From Porphyromonas sp. (GTDB lineage Bacteria > Bacteroidota > Bacteroidia > Bacteroidales > Porphyromonadaceae), in NCBI RefSeq assembly GCF_030529325.1, contig NZ_JAUMXC010000009.1, forward strand, positions 1-57,099: a stretch of DNA of 57,099 nucleotides, written 5' to 3'. A program made the position numbers and the translations under genes. The notes beneath the pieces were generated by a model that saw only the letters and a list, made by a program, of their open reading frames with translations, was not told the DNA's origin and did no database searches. The first letter of the stretch is position 1; every line of letters begins with the position of its first letter. Positions 48,799 through 57,099 of this stretch are shown here, one piece after another.

Positions 48799-51258
48799 AT
48801 GAATATATCTTACTCTTGGTTGAAGAAGTACGTAGACTTCGACATGTCTCCCGAAGAGATCGGGAAAGTATTGACATCTATAGGTCTTGAGGTCGGTGGT
48901 ATAGAAGAGTACGAATCGGTCAAAGGCGGACTGAGAGGTCTTGCCATCGGCAAGGTATTGACCTGCCATGAGCACACCAACTCTGATCATCTCCATGTCA
49001 CCACTGTAGATCTTGGAGCAGAGATCAGTGCTGAGCCTCTCCAGATCGTCTGCGGGGCTCCGAATATTGCTGCAGGTCAGACTGTCGTCGTAGCCACCGA
49101 AGGGACCACCCTTTACAGTGGCGAGGAGTCTTTCAAGATCAAGAAGAGCAAGATACGTGGAGAAGAGTCGAGGGGTATGATCTGTTCGGAAGTTGAGATA
49201 GGACTAGGTTCAAGCCATGACGGTATCATGGTATTGCCAAACGATCTCCCTGCCGGGATGCCTGCCGCAGAATATTTCAATATATCTTCGGACGCCATCA
49301 TCGAAGTAGACATCACCCCCAACCGTGTCGATGCCACATCACACTACGGTGTCGCACGTGACTTGTATGCCTACCTCAAGAGCAGAGGTATAGAGGCCAC
49401 GCTAAGATATCCCGAAGGAAAGATAGAACCAACAAGCGAAGAGCCGATAAAAGTAACGTTGGACTCTCCGGAAGCCTGCCTCAGATACTCCGGTATCGTG
49501 ATCAAAGGCGTGAAGGTCGGTCCTTCTCCCGAATGGTTGCGCCAGGCTCTTGAGTCTATAGATCAAAAGTCTATCAACAACATTGTTGACGTGACTAACT
49601 ATGTTCTCCATGAGCTCGGACAACCTCTACATGCGTTTGACCTTGGCAAGATCAAAGGAGGTATCCATGTGCGCCTCGCCCGTGAAGGTGAAGTTCTCAC
49701 TACTCTCGACGGAGTAGAGCGAAAACTAACCGACAGAGATCTTGCAATCTGCGATGACAAACGCCCACTTTGCCTTGCAGGAGTCATGGGAGGAATAGAC
49801 TCAGGTGTGAGCGAAAGCACAGTGGACTTGTTCCTTGAGTCTGCCACATTCCATCCGACATTCGTCCGTAAGAGTGCTCGTCGTCACACATTGAGTTCTG
49901 ACAGTTCGTTCAGATTTGAGCGAGGTCTTGACGCCGAAGCCACACTGAAAGGTCTCCACCGTGCGGCCTATCTCATCACCGAGATTGCCGGAGGTAAGGT
50001 AGCTTCGTGCATCTATGATATTTATCCTGAGCCTGTCGGTCCGTATAAGATCGACCTATCTTTTGAAAAGATCAACCAACTCATCGGCATAGAGATCCCC
50101 GAGGACAAAGTACGTGCTATCCTTGCGGCTCTTGACATCAAAATAGCAAAAGAAGAGGATGGTATGATGCATCTCGAAGTCCCCCGATACAGATACGACG
50201 TGACTCGTGATGTCGATGTCATAGAGGACATCCTCCGCATATACGGCTACAATGAGATCCCTCTTACTCACAAGCTGTCAAGCACAATAGCACCTGCAGG
50301 ATCTACCGATATCAGCATCCATCTCCAACAGGTCATCTCCGAGCAACTTGTGGGTGCAGGATTTCACGAGATACTGAACAACTCCCTCTCCAAGGAAAGC
50401 TACTACGCTTCATCCGAAGACTTGCAGGCCAAGGCTGTGCGCCTACTCAATCCACTCTCCGGGGATCTCTCCACCATGAGACAGACGCTGCTTTTCGGAG
50501 GTCTCGAGTCATTGGCATTCAACCTCAACCGTAAGGCTTCAGCGATACGTATGTTTGAGTTTGGCTCATGCTACGAGCGTGTGGATGATAGCGTAAAGAC
50601 TCCACTCAAGGGATACAAAGAAACGTTCAGACTTGGTGTCTGGATGACAGGCGACAAGACTACAGGTAACTGGGCAGAGCCAAGTCGTGTCGTGTCACCA
50701 TTTGAGCTCAAAGCAACACTTTACAATATACTGTCCCGCCTTGGTCTGTCTCCTGCCGAACTACAATACGAATCGGCTGATCAAGACCCCTACATCGCGA
50801 ATGGCGAAGTCATCTCTCTCCGCGGAGGTGCAGAGGTCATACGCTGGGGAATTGTAGACAGCAAGCTCACAAAGCAAGCGGATATAGACTGCCCCGTGTA
50901 CTTTGCGGAGTTTGACTGGGGGCAGATCATGGGTCGCATCGTAGGTCGCAAGGTAACAATAAGCCCGGTGGCAAAGTTCCCTTCTGTAAAACGTGACTTT
51001 GCGCTCCTCATCGATAAGTCTGTACCATTCGTCGAGATCGAAAAGGTGGCATACAAGACAGAGAAAAAACTGCTCAAGAGCGTACACCTCTTCGACGTTT
51101 ACGAAGACCCCAGACACCTGCCGGAGGGTAAGAAGTCTTATGCCGTTTCGTTTGAGCTGCAAGATGCCGAGAAGACTCTATCCGAGGGAACTATCGAAAA
51201 GACCATGGCACGTCTTTTTGAGGCTCTACACAAGGAGCTTGGTGCCGAACTAAGATAA
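48799..51258 (+). CDS. pheT: Phenylalanyl-tRNA synthetase beta chain
   Basis: An 819-residue subunit that with PheS charges tRNA-Phe. Domains in order: N-terminal helix and EMAP tRNA-binding domain (about 40-150, GKVLTCHEHTNSDHLHVTTV, QIVCGAPNI), B3/B4 editing domain (about 210-400, DSPEACLRYSGIVI, NIVDVTNYVLHELGQPLHAFD), B5 domain (about 405-475), catalytic-like core (about 480-710), and the C-terminal FDX-ACB anticodon-binding domain (about 725-819, SPVAKFPSVKRDFALLID). pheS is not in this window, so the two genes are not adjacent here. Confidence 0.97.
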   Translation: MNISYSWLKKYVDFDMSPEEIGKVLTSIGLEVGGIEEYESVKGGLRGLAIGKVLTCHEHTNSDHLHVTTVDLGAEISAEPLQIVCGAPNIAAGQTVVVATEGTTLYSGEESFKIKKSKIRGEESRGMICSEVEIGLGSSHDGIMVLPNDLPAGMPAAEYFNISSDAIIEVDITPNRVDATSHYGVARDLYAYLKSRGIEATLRYPEGKIEPTSEEPIKVTLDSPEACLRYSGIVIKGVKVGPSPEWLRQALESIDQKSINNIVDVTNYVLHELGQPLHAFDLGKIKGGIHVRLAREGEVLTTLDGVERKLTDRDLAICDDKRPLCLAGVMGGIDSGVSESTVDLFLESATFHPTFVRKSARRHTLSSDSSFRFERGLDAEATLKGLHRAAYLITEIAGGKVASCIYDIYPEPVGPYKIDLSFEKINQLIGIEIPEDKVRAILAALDIKIAKEEDGMMHLEVPRYRYDVTRDVDVIEDILRIYGYNEIPLTHKLSSTIAPAGSTDISIHLQQVISEQLVGAGFHEILNNSLSKESYYASSEDLQAKAVRLLNPLSGDLSTMRQTLLFGGLESLAFNLNRKASAIRMFEFGSCYERVDDSVKTPLKGYKETFRLGVWMTGDKTTGNWAEPSRVVSPFELKATLYNILSRLGLSPAELQYESADQDPYIANGEVISLRGGAEVIRWGIVDSKLTKQADIDCPVYFAEFDWGQIMGRIVGRKVTISPVAKFPSVKRDFALLIDKSVPFVEIEKVAYKTEKKLLKSVHLFDVYEDPRHLPEGKKSYAVSFELQDAEKTLSEGTIEKTMARLFEALHKELGAELR

Positions 51259-51302
51259 TTTACCAACAATTACCATACCAATAAAATAAGAATACCTACA
51301 TC

Positions 51303-52031
51303 ATGGGAAGAGCGTTTGAATACCGCAAAGCAAGAAAAATGAAGCGCTGGGGCAATATGGCTCGTGTCTTCACAAAACTTGGAAAGGAAATAACCATCGC
51401 AGCTAAAGAAGGAGGACCGGATCCTGAAGCCAACCCCCGTCTGAGAGTCTTGATGCAGACTGCAAAGAAGGAGAACATGCCTAAGGACAATGTCGAAAGA
51501 GCCATCAAGAAAGCAACTTCGAAGGACTTCACCGACTACAAGGAGATGAACTATGAGGGGTATGGTCCTCACGGTATCGCGATCTTTGTGGAGACTGCGA
51601 CAGACAACACCACTCGTACCGTTGCGAATATCCGCAGCTACTTCAACAAGTTTGGAGGTTCGCTTGGCACAACAGGTAGTTTGGAATTCCTATTCGATCA
51701 CAAATGTGTCTTCCACATAGCGAAGAAAGAGGGAGTAGATCTCGAAGAGCTCGAACTCGAACTCATTGACTACGGTGTGGATGAGATAGAAGAGGAGGAC
51801 GACGAAATCATCATCTCGGGTGAATTTGCGTCTAACTCCGCAATCCAAAAGGCTCTTGAGGACAAGGGTTTGGAGATCACAACTGCGGAATTTGTTCGTA
51901 TCCCGATGGACTACAAAGACGTCACCGCAGAGCAGCGCGAGCAACTCAACAAACTCATCGAAAAGATCGAAGAGGATGAAGATGTGCAGAACGTCTTCAC
52001 CAACATGAAAGAAGAAGAGGGCGAAGAGTGA
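51303..52031 (+). CDS. YebC/PmpR-family translation or transcription factor
   Basis: A 242-residue YebC/PmpR protein. The N terminus GRAFEYRKARKMKRWGNMAR is the Bacteroidetes variant of the usual GHSKW start. Further motifs are PDPEANPRLRVLMQTAKKENMPKDNVERAIKKA, YEGYGPHGIAIFVETATDN and KFGGSLGTTGSLEFLFDHK. The C terminus is very acidic (EEDEDVQNVFTNMKEEEGEE). The family has been described as transcription regulators and more recently as factors relieving ribosome stalling. It follows pheT by 44 bases and ends at a terminator. Confidence 0.95.
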   Translation: MGRAFEYRKARKMKRWGNMARVFTKLGKEITIAAKEGGPDPEANPRLRVLMQTAKKENMPKDNVERAIKKATSKDFTDYKEMNYEGYGPHGIAIFVETATDNTTRTVANIRSYFNKFGGSLGTTGSLEFLFDHKCVFHIAKKEGVDLEELELELIDYGVDEIEEEDDEIIISGEFASNSAIQKALEDKGLEITTAEFVRIPMDYKDVTAEQREQLNKLIEKIEEDEDVQNVFTNMKEEEGEE

Positions 52032-52071
52032 CAATCACGGTCACAAATCGTCTATAACTGACTTGGAGAGG

Positions 52072-52120
52072 CTACGTGTGGTGATGAGTATATGCTTATC
52101 GCCACACGTAGTTTCATTTT
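52072..52120 (+). terminator. Terminator after yebC
   Basis: CTACGTGTGGTGAT pairs with ATCGCCACACGTAG (one G-U pair), followed by TTTCATTTT. Confidence 0.82.
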
Positions 52121-52155
52121 GAGCCCATCCATCGCATCCGCATCAAACCCAAAAA

Positions 52156-52198
52156 GGTTGTCTAACTTGATGAATGAAGTTGTCTAACTTGATCGAAG
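52156..52198. repeat. Intergenic 22-bp-unit repeat, locus 6 (tandem)
   Basis: GGTTGTCTAACTTGATGAATG (52156-52176) and GTTGTCTAACTTGATCGAAG (52179-52198) are head-to-tail copies 22 bases apart, both of the GTTAGACAA subtype. They lie between the yebC terminator and mfd. Confidence 0.82.
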
Positions 52199-52379
52199 AG
52201 TTTACCTTGAAAGGTATAACTCTCCTAAGAGGAATGAGTTTCTCCCTAAAGGGTATTTAGAGGATCATAAGAGGACAAAAACTCATCCCCCATGAGAGTT
52301 GTTATCATGAAGCAGATGTATTTATACCCATTGGGATCCCCCTCTCATCATATATCCGTACAGTAATTATCCATTGGCT
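52199..52379 (+). other. Series of small palindromes upstream of mfd
   Basis: ACCTTGAAAGGT (52204-52215), TCCTAAGAGGA (52223-52233) and CCCTAAAGGG (52244-52253) are short hairpin-forming sequences with centres about 18-21 bases apart, followed by AACTCAT-CCCCC-ATGAGAGTT (about 52289-52309). No gene or clear -7 box was seen here. Confidence 0.35.
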
Positions 52380-55300
52380 ATGGAACTTTCCCAACTCGTC
52401 TCACGACTATCATCGACAAAGGCCTACTCCTCGCTATGCAAACATCTCAGTGAGGGGAAACACAAGCTTTTTTTACTATCTCAGGTACATGGCTCTGCGA
52501 TAGCGCTTATACTCAAAGCTCTATCTGAAGCTCATGCCCCTGTGCTCTGCATCGCCACGGATGAGGATGAGGCCGGGTACTTGTATAGTGACCTCTCTGC
52601 TTTGTTCGATCAAGAAAATCAAGAGAGCCATGTATACTTCTTTCCGTCACTATACAAAAGAGGAATCAGATTTGGTCAGGCTGATGGAGCCAATGAGATA
52701 CTGCGCACACAATTAATAGACACTCTGCGCTCGGGAAATACGCCTCCATTCATCGTCACATACCCTGATGCACTGATGGAAGGCATCGTACATGAGGAGG
52801 ATTTCGACAAGTACAGAAAGATCATCCACATAGGAGATGAGATCGACCGCAAAGCACTTAGAGAAAGGCTTTGGGAAATGGGGTTCGAAGAAACCGACTA
52901 TGTCTACAATCCCGGGACTTTTGCCGTGAGGGGAAGCCTCATAGATATTTACTCCTATGCCCACGAGCATCCTGTGCGCATAGACTTTTTCGGAGATGAG
53001 GTCGAAAGTATCCGAAACTTTGATCCGGAGACTCAGCTCTCACACGAAAAGCTTTCGGAGGTCACGGTACTCGCTTCGTTCAGCAACCAGTCTCGCAGTC
53101 ATCATATCTCCCTACTCTCCCTGCTACCCGGACAGAGCCTCGTGTATGTGGATCAATTGACATTCCTCCCTTCGTCTTTGGCTCAGGTCTACGACACACC
53201 TCCCATTCACAGAGAGGAGAACATACACTCTTCTCTCGAAGAAATGCGCCAATTCTTGATAGAGCCCTCCGTACTCCTCGATAAGATAAAAAACTTTACA
53301 CTCATATCTCGAAATATCGAGCACGGGGAGAAATGGAAGGAAGTAGAGTTTGGACAGAGTCCTGAGCCCCTGTTTCACAAGAAGTTTGATCACCTCTCAG
53401 AGGCCATCCTCAGACATAAAGAGGAGGGCATCATGACAGCCATCATGAGTGGTCAGAAGAGCCAGATCAGACGCCTCGAGTCGATCTTTGAGGATCAAGG
53501 CCAAGGGGTGACTTTTGAGCCTATCTTCCCTACCCTTCACAGAGGATTTGTAGACCGCAGGGCAGGTATCGCCTGTTATACCGACCACACCATATTCGAG
53601 CGTTTTCACAAGTACACACTCAAGAGTGATCGCATCCGACACAATGATGCCGTCCTTACACTCAAAGAGATACATAAGTTTGAGCATGGAGACTATGTCG
53701 TGCATATCAACCACGGTGTGGGTGTCTTTGCAGGCCTCTTCACCATAGATCAGAATGGTAAGCAGCAGGAGTGCGTCCGCATCAACTACAAAGGTGGGGA
53801 CAGCATATACGTCAGCATCCACTCTCTTCATCACATCTCCAAGTACAAGAGCAAGGACAATGATGAGCCACCTCAACTCAGCAAGTTGGGCACCGGAGCT
53901 TGGGAAAAACTTAAAGAGCGCACCAAAAAGAAAGTCAAGGACATCGCTCGTGACCTGATCAAGATATATGCCAAGAGGATGGAAGAGAAGGGATTCGCCT
54001 TCAGTCCGGACTCTTTTATGCAAAAGGAGCTTGAGGCTTCGTTCACATACGAAGACACCCCCGATCAGGAACTCGCAACAGCTCAGGTCAAGGAAGATAT
54101 GGAGCGTCCTGTCCCTATGGATCGACTCATCTGTGGAGACGTAGGCTTTGGCAAGACAGAGATCGCGGTCCGAGCAGCATTCAAAGCGGTTGCGGACAGC
54201 AAGCAGGTGGCGGTGCTCGTACCAACGACAGTCCTTGCTTACCAGCATTACAGGACGTTCAAGAAGAGACTTGCAGACTTCCCTTGCCGTGTCGAGTACC
54301 TCAGCAGAGCGAAGACGACAAAAGAACAATCCCAACTCCTCGCCGACCTTGCCGAGGGCAAGATAGATATCATCATAGGCACACACATGCTGACCGGGAA
54401 AAGGGTCAAGTACCACGACTTGGGACTGTTGATTATCGACGAAGAGCAGAAGTTTGGTGTCTCTGTCAAAGAGAAGTTGAGAGAGTACCGTACCCACATC
54501 GACACCCTTACGATGACAGCGACTCCGATACCGAGGACCTTGCAGTTTTCGCTGATGGGAGCGAGAGACTTGTCCAACATACAGACGCCCCCACCCAACA
54601 GACAACCCGTCCGCACCGAGCAGGTCACTTTCGACACGGGCATCATCTCCGAGGTTATCAATTATGAGCTTGCAAGAGATGGGCAGGTCTTCTTTATTCA
54701 CAACCGAATCCACAACCTCAACGACATAGCCGTCAGCATCCGTAATGCCGTCCCCGGAGTGAGGATAGCCATAGGTCACGGACAGATGGAGCCAAAGGAG
54801 CTGGAGACCTTGCTCATCGACTTTGTCAACCACGAGTACGATGTGCTCCTCACGACAACCATCGTCGAAAATGGCATAGATGTCCCCAATGCCAACACCA
54901 TCATCATCAACGATGCGCACCGCTTCGGGTTGAGCGACCTGCATCAGCTCCGAGGACGCGTAGGCAGGGGAGATCGCAAAGCTTACTGTTACCTCATCAC
55001 ACCTCCGCTTGACGTGCTGACTCAGGATGCCAAGCGACGCATCCGAGGTATCACTACATTTTCGGATCTTGGTAGTGGTATCCACATCGCCATGCAGGAC
55101 TTGGACATCCGTGGAGCAGGCAATCTCTTGGGAGCAGAGCAAAGTGGGTTCATTGCCGACTTGGGCTATGAGACCTATCGACGCATCCTTGAGGAAGCAG
55201 TGATGGAGCTTAGGGACGAAGAGTTTGGCGAAGTATTTGAAGAAGACGAAAAGGCCAAGGATACCAAAAGGGCTACTTCCGCACCGGAGCGTAAATCTTA

Positions 55301-55766
55301 TGTTTATGAGACCAATATAGAGACCGATGTCGAAGCCTATCTACCTCCTACCTACATACCCGGGGATGACGAACGCATAGGCCTCTATCGGGAACTCGAC
55401 TCCATCACTCAGCTAAAAGCCATCCAAGACTTCAAAGAAAGACTGGAAGACCGTTTTGGGAAACTCCCTCTTGAGGCAGAAGAGCTTCTGAAAGTCCTTC
55501 ACCTCAGACTCCTCGGGAAGAGCATCGGGATCGAGCGCATCAGTCTCAAGCGTAACCTCCTACGTCTCCAACTCGTGTCTGATCTCAACAGTGCCTACTA
55601 CCGAAGCGCTACTTTTGCAACTATACTCTCCAATGCCTCTACATGGAACCGCACCCTGACATTCAGTGAAGAGAACGGCAAGAGATTTATCACGGTAAAA
55701 GAGGTCAAGAGCATCACCCAAGCATATGACATACTCACCCAAATATCAGAAAAGACTTTATCATAA
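52380..55766 (+). CDS. mfd: Transcription-repair coupling factor Mfd
   Basis: A 1128-residue ATP-dependent translocase that removes stalled RNA polymerase and recruits UvrA. The start ATG at 52380 (MELSQLVSRLSS) is preferred to a TTG two codons earlier. The UvrB-like module (about 10-330), the polymerase-interacting CarD-like domain (about 440-540, FEHGDYVVHINHGVGVFAGL), and the RecG-like helicase core follow. Walker A is CGDVGFGKTE, Walker B is IIDEEQKFG, and motif VI is QLRGRVGRGDRKAY. The C-terminal TRCF domain (about 970-1090) begins YLPPTYIPGDDERIGLYREL. Complete. Confidence 0.97.
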   Translation: MELSQLVSRLSSTKAYSSLCKHLSEGKHKLFLLSQVHGSAIALILKALSEAHAPVLCIATDEDEAGYLYSDLSALFDQENQESHVYFFPSLYKRGIRFGQADGANEILRTQLIDTLRSGNTPPFIVTYPDALMEGIVHEEDFDKYRKIIHIGDEIDRKALRERLWEMGFEETDYVYNPGTFAVRGSLIDIYSYAHEHPVRIDFFGDEVESIRNFDPETQLSHEKLSEVTVLASFSNQSRSHHISLLSLLPGQSLVYVDQLTFLPSSLAQVYDTPPIHREENIHSSLEEMRQFLIEPSVLLDKIKNFTLISRNIEHGEKWKEVEFGQSPEPLFHKKFDHLSEAILRHKEEGIMTAIMSGQKSQIRRLESIFEDQGQGVTFEPIFPTLHRGFVDRRAGIACYTDHTIFERFHKYTLKSDRIRHNDAVLTLKEIHKFEHGDYVVHINHGVGVFAGLFTIDQNGKQQECVRINYKGGDSIYVSIHSLHHISKYKSKDNDEPPQLSKLGTGAWEKLKERTKKKVKDIARDLIKIYAKRMEEKGFAFSPDSFMQKELEASFTYEDTPDQELATAQVKEDMERPVPMDRLICGDVGFGKTEIAVRAAFKAVADSKQVAVLVPTTVLAYQHYRTFKKRLADFPCRVEYLSRAKTTKEQSQLLADLAEGKIDIIIGTHMLTGKRVKYHDLGLLIIDEEQKFGVSVKEKLREYRTHIDTLTMTATPIPRTLQFSLMGARDLSNIQTPPPNRQPVRTEQVTFDTGIISEVINYELARDGQVFFIHNRIHNLNDIAVSIRNAVPGVRIAIGHGQMEPKELETLLIDFVNHEYDVLLTTTIVENGIDVPNANTIIINDAHRFGLSDLHQLRGRVGRGDRKAYCYLITPPLDVLTQDAKRRIRGITTFSDLGSGIHIAMQDLDIRGAGNLLGAEQSGFIADLGYETYRRILEEAVMELRDEEFGEVFEEDEKAKDTKRATSAPERKSYVYETNIETDVEAYLPPTYIPGDDERIGLYRELDSITQLKAIQDFKERLEDRFGKLPLEAEELLKVLHLRLLGKSIGIERISLKRNLLRLQLVSDLNSAYYRSATFATILSNASTWNRTLTFSEENGKRFITVKEVKSITQAYDILTQISEKTLS

Positions 55767-56641
55767 TGTACACTAAAACGTTCAACACCCAACATTCCCC
55801 ATCGGGAAGGTATATATTGTCTGTTTTCCTGCTCTTTCTTTTCTTTCAAGTCATCGCAAGTGTTGTCGCAGGAGGGGTGTTTATGCTTACCTCCCTCCCG
55901 GCCTCATTGGAAATGGCTCTGACACAAACGATAGTTGCGATATGTACTTATATCATACCGCCCATACTCAATGAGTATTATTACCGCCGTAGACATGAGA
56001 CATTTGTGTTTAGGGATGCACCTTCGCGAGACTCTGCCGTCATCGGATATTCGTTACTGCTTTTTGGACTGTCCTACGTCATAATGATGTATTCTGCAGA
56101 CATGAACTTCTTTATCGGTTATCCCGAATGGCTCGGCGGATTTGGGGAAATACTACAGGAACTCGAAACGAAACTCAACGCGTCTTTGGCAATAATGCTG
56201 TCCGACAAATCTCCTGCAACGATATTCTTTACCTTCCTGAGTATCGTAGTGATTGCCCCTGTGGGAGAAGAACTGCTGTTCAGAGGTGCTTTGCAAGGCT
56301 GGCTAACAAGCCGAACCAAGAAAGTACACTTTGCAGTTTTTCTGACTGCCATCATTTTCAGTGCTGTGCACATGCAGTGGAGCGGATTTATCCCAAGAGT
56401 TGTAATGGGAGTACTTCTCGGATATGTTGCGGTCTATGGATCTTTGAGGTTGGCTATCCTCATCCATGCACTCAACAATTTACTTGCCTACATCCTCTTT
56501 TGGACAAGCGATACCATCAATGAGGCACCGGAGATTGTACCTGACTATCCTGTATTGAGCACCATATGTATGCTTGTTTCCCTCGGCCTCTGTATCTTTA
56601 TCATCAAGAAAATGAGAAACAAACAGAAGGAATTAAGCTAA
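55766..56641 (+). CDS. CPBP-family intramembrane metalloprotease
   Basis: A 291-residue membrane protein with about seven or eight helices. The CAAX-protease/bacteriocin-processing (CPBP) motifs are complete: EE at 168-169 with R173 (PVGEELLFRGALQGWL), the second motif with H202 (FSAVHMQWSGFIPRVVMG), and a C-terminal HALNNLLAY motif. Family members cleave within the membrane; roles include peptide maturation and immunity. The start shares one base with the mfd stop, implying translational coupling. Substrate unknown. Confidence 0.9.
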   Translation: MYTKTFNTQHSPSGRYILSVFLLFLFFQVIASVVAGGVFMLTSLPASLEMALTQTIVAICTYIIPPILNEYYYRRRHETFVFRDAPSRDSAVIGYSLLLFGLSYVIMMYSADMNFFIGYPEWLGGFGEILQELETKLNASLAIMLSDKSPATIFFTFLSIVVIAPVGEELLFRGALQGWLTSRTKKVHFAVFLTAIIFSAVHMQWSGFIPRVVMGVLLGYVAVYGSLRLAILIHALNNLLAYILFWTSDTINEAPEIVPDYPVLSTICMLVSLGLCIFIIKKMRNKQKELS

Positions 56642-56666
56642 AAACAACTCAATAACCCCAAAAAGT

Positions 56667-56712
56667 AAGTGGTAGCAACGAGCCTTGAAAGACTCGTTGC
56701 TACCACTTTTTT
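56667..56712 (+). terminator. Strong terminator after the CPBP protease gene
   Basis: AAGTGGTAGCAACGAG pairs exactly with CTCGTTGCTACCACTT across ten bases, with a T-run after it. Confidence 0.92.
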
Positions 56713-56769
56713 ATAAAAGAGAGCAAAAAGGCGGAGCTTAGTCTCATCAAAGGCCTTGATAAAAAGCTC

Positions 56770-56800
56770 TTGTCCGATTATATCATTATTTGTAAATTTG
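56770..56800 (+). promoter_or_regulatory. Housekeeping promoter of the terminal lipoprotein gene
   Basis: TTG at 56770-56772 and TAAATTTG at 56793-56800 with 20 bases between, a good match to the Bacteroidetes promoter. Leader about 95 bases. Confidence 0.7.
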
Positions 56801-56901
56801 CAAAAGAATACAGCAATAGCATCCACAAAAAGAACAAATAATCAAATAAACATATCATAAAACCTCCTTTAATAGTAAGAGATCAATCTAAAACCACTCC
56901 C

Positions 56902-57099
56902 ATGTTTAAGAAAAGTTTAATTATAGCAACCCTATTAGGCATACTACTCTCAGTAGGGTGTCAAGATGAATCAGTTCGCCCAATCCCCAAAAAGACTCCC
57001 CAAGAAGAGACTTCAAAAGACTCTGACAAAAAGGACACGACAAAACCGGAAGAGGAGAAGTCCAAGGACGATCAAAAGCCCGAGGACGGGGACAAGCCT
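56902..57099 (+). CDS. Lipoprotein with charged low-complexity linker (3' end beyond window)
   Basis: Only the first 66 codons are visible. MFKKSLIIATLLGILLSVGC is a lipoprotein signal peptide with the attachment cysteine at C20. After it comes a linker made almost entirely of Lys, Glu, Asp, Thr and Pro (for example KDSDKKDTTKPEEEKSKDDQ), typical of spacers that hold a folded domain away from the membrane. The acidic residues just after the cysteine (QDES) would fit surface export of Bacteroidetes lipoproteins, but this is weak. The functional domain is beyond the window end, so no role can be given. Confidence 0.85.
   Translation, partial: MFKKSLIIATLLGILLSVGCQDESVRPIPKKTPQEETSKDSDKKDTTKPEEEKSKDDQKPEDGDKP

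Noticed and set aside
53397-55142. Minus-strand open frame of 581 codons inside mfd
   Set aside because: It is antisense to a complete, highly conserved Mfd, has no family similarity that I can see, and is explained by codon bias of the real gene.

Overview
The window comes from a Bacteroidetes genome, most likely a Bacteroidales member close to Porphyromonas. The evidence is the recurring -7 motif TAnnTTTG upstream of operons, the near absence of Shine-Dalgarno sequences, TonB-dependent and outer-membrane beta-barrel proteins, a long two-part IspG, YihY and DUF4301 family proteins, and an IS982-type transposase remnant. Genus is an inference. Most genes are chromosomal housekeeping genes.

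Layout. 1-240: broken IS982-like transposase. 272-1288: DUF6624-like secreted protein. 1461-15496 (minus strand): one large efflux locus, in transcription order a HlyD adaptor, permeases A1 and B1, permeases A2 and B2, one MacB/LolD-type ATPase, permeases A3 and B3, a TolC-type outer membrane protein, then an NtrC-type response regulator and an NtrY-like kinase. 15949-16935: acyltransferase-3 membrane protein. 17335-20670: rsfS-ftsH, then rplU-rpmA. 20806-25416: NlpC/P60 lipoprotein, HAD phosphatase, SpoU methyltransferase, cyclophilin, RNase P RNA and a YihY membrane protein. 25806-28614: purA, zinc metallopeptidase, TonB. 29364-30255: wHTH regulator and membrane partner. 30860-35350: ABC transporter, GntR regulator and outer-membrane receptor. 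35514-36908: AlkC-like and ClbS/DfsB-like proteins. 37339-37412: tRNA-Asp. 37559-44229: flippase-like protein, rsmA, mgtE, GH10-like lipoprotein, ispG. 44578-48487: gamma carbonic anhydrase, aminopeptidase P, DUF4301. 48799-56641: pheT, yebC, mfd, CPBP protease. The window ends inside a lipoprotein gene.

The most notable system is the efflux locus. It has a consensus sigma-54 (-24/-12) promoter 33 bases before the HlyD start, a perfect 15-bp inverted repeat about 90 bases upstream of the predicted transcription start, and its own sigma-54 activator and kinase at the distal end. This suggests an autoregulated, signal-induced export system in which three permease pairs share one ATPase. A second consensus sigma-54 promoter precedes rsfS-ftsH, so a stress-linked regulon is possible. 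Between ATPase and pair 3 lie three 14-bp palindromes at exact 22-bp spacing.

The second notable feature is a dispersed family of short intergenic units of about 22 bp, in two related subtypes (cores TCAAGTTAGACAA and TCAAGGTAGGCAC). They occur at six loci as tandem or inverted pairs and are not explained by any gene seen here.

All functional names come from motif and family recognition by eye. No database search was run.
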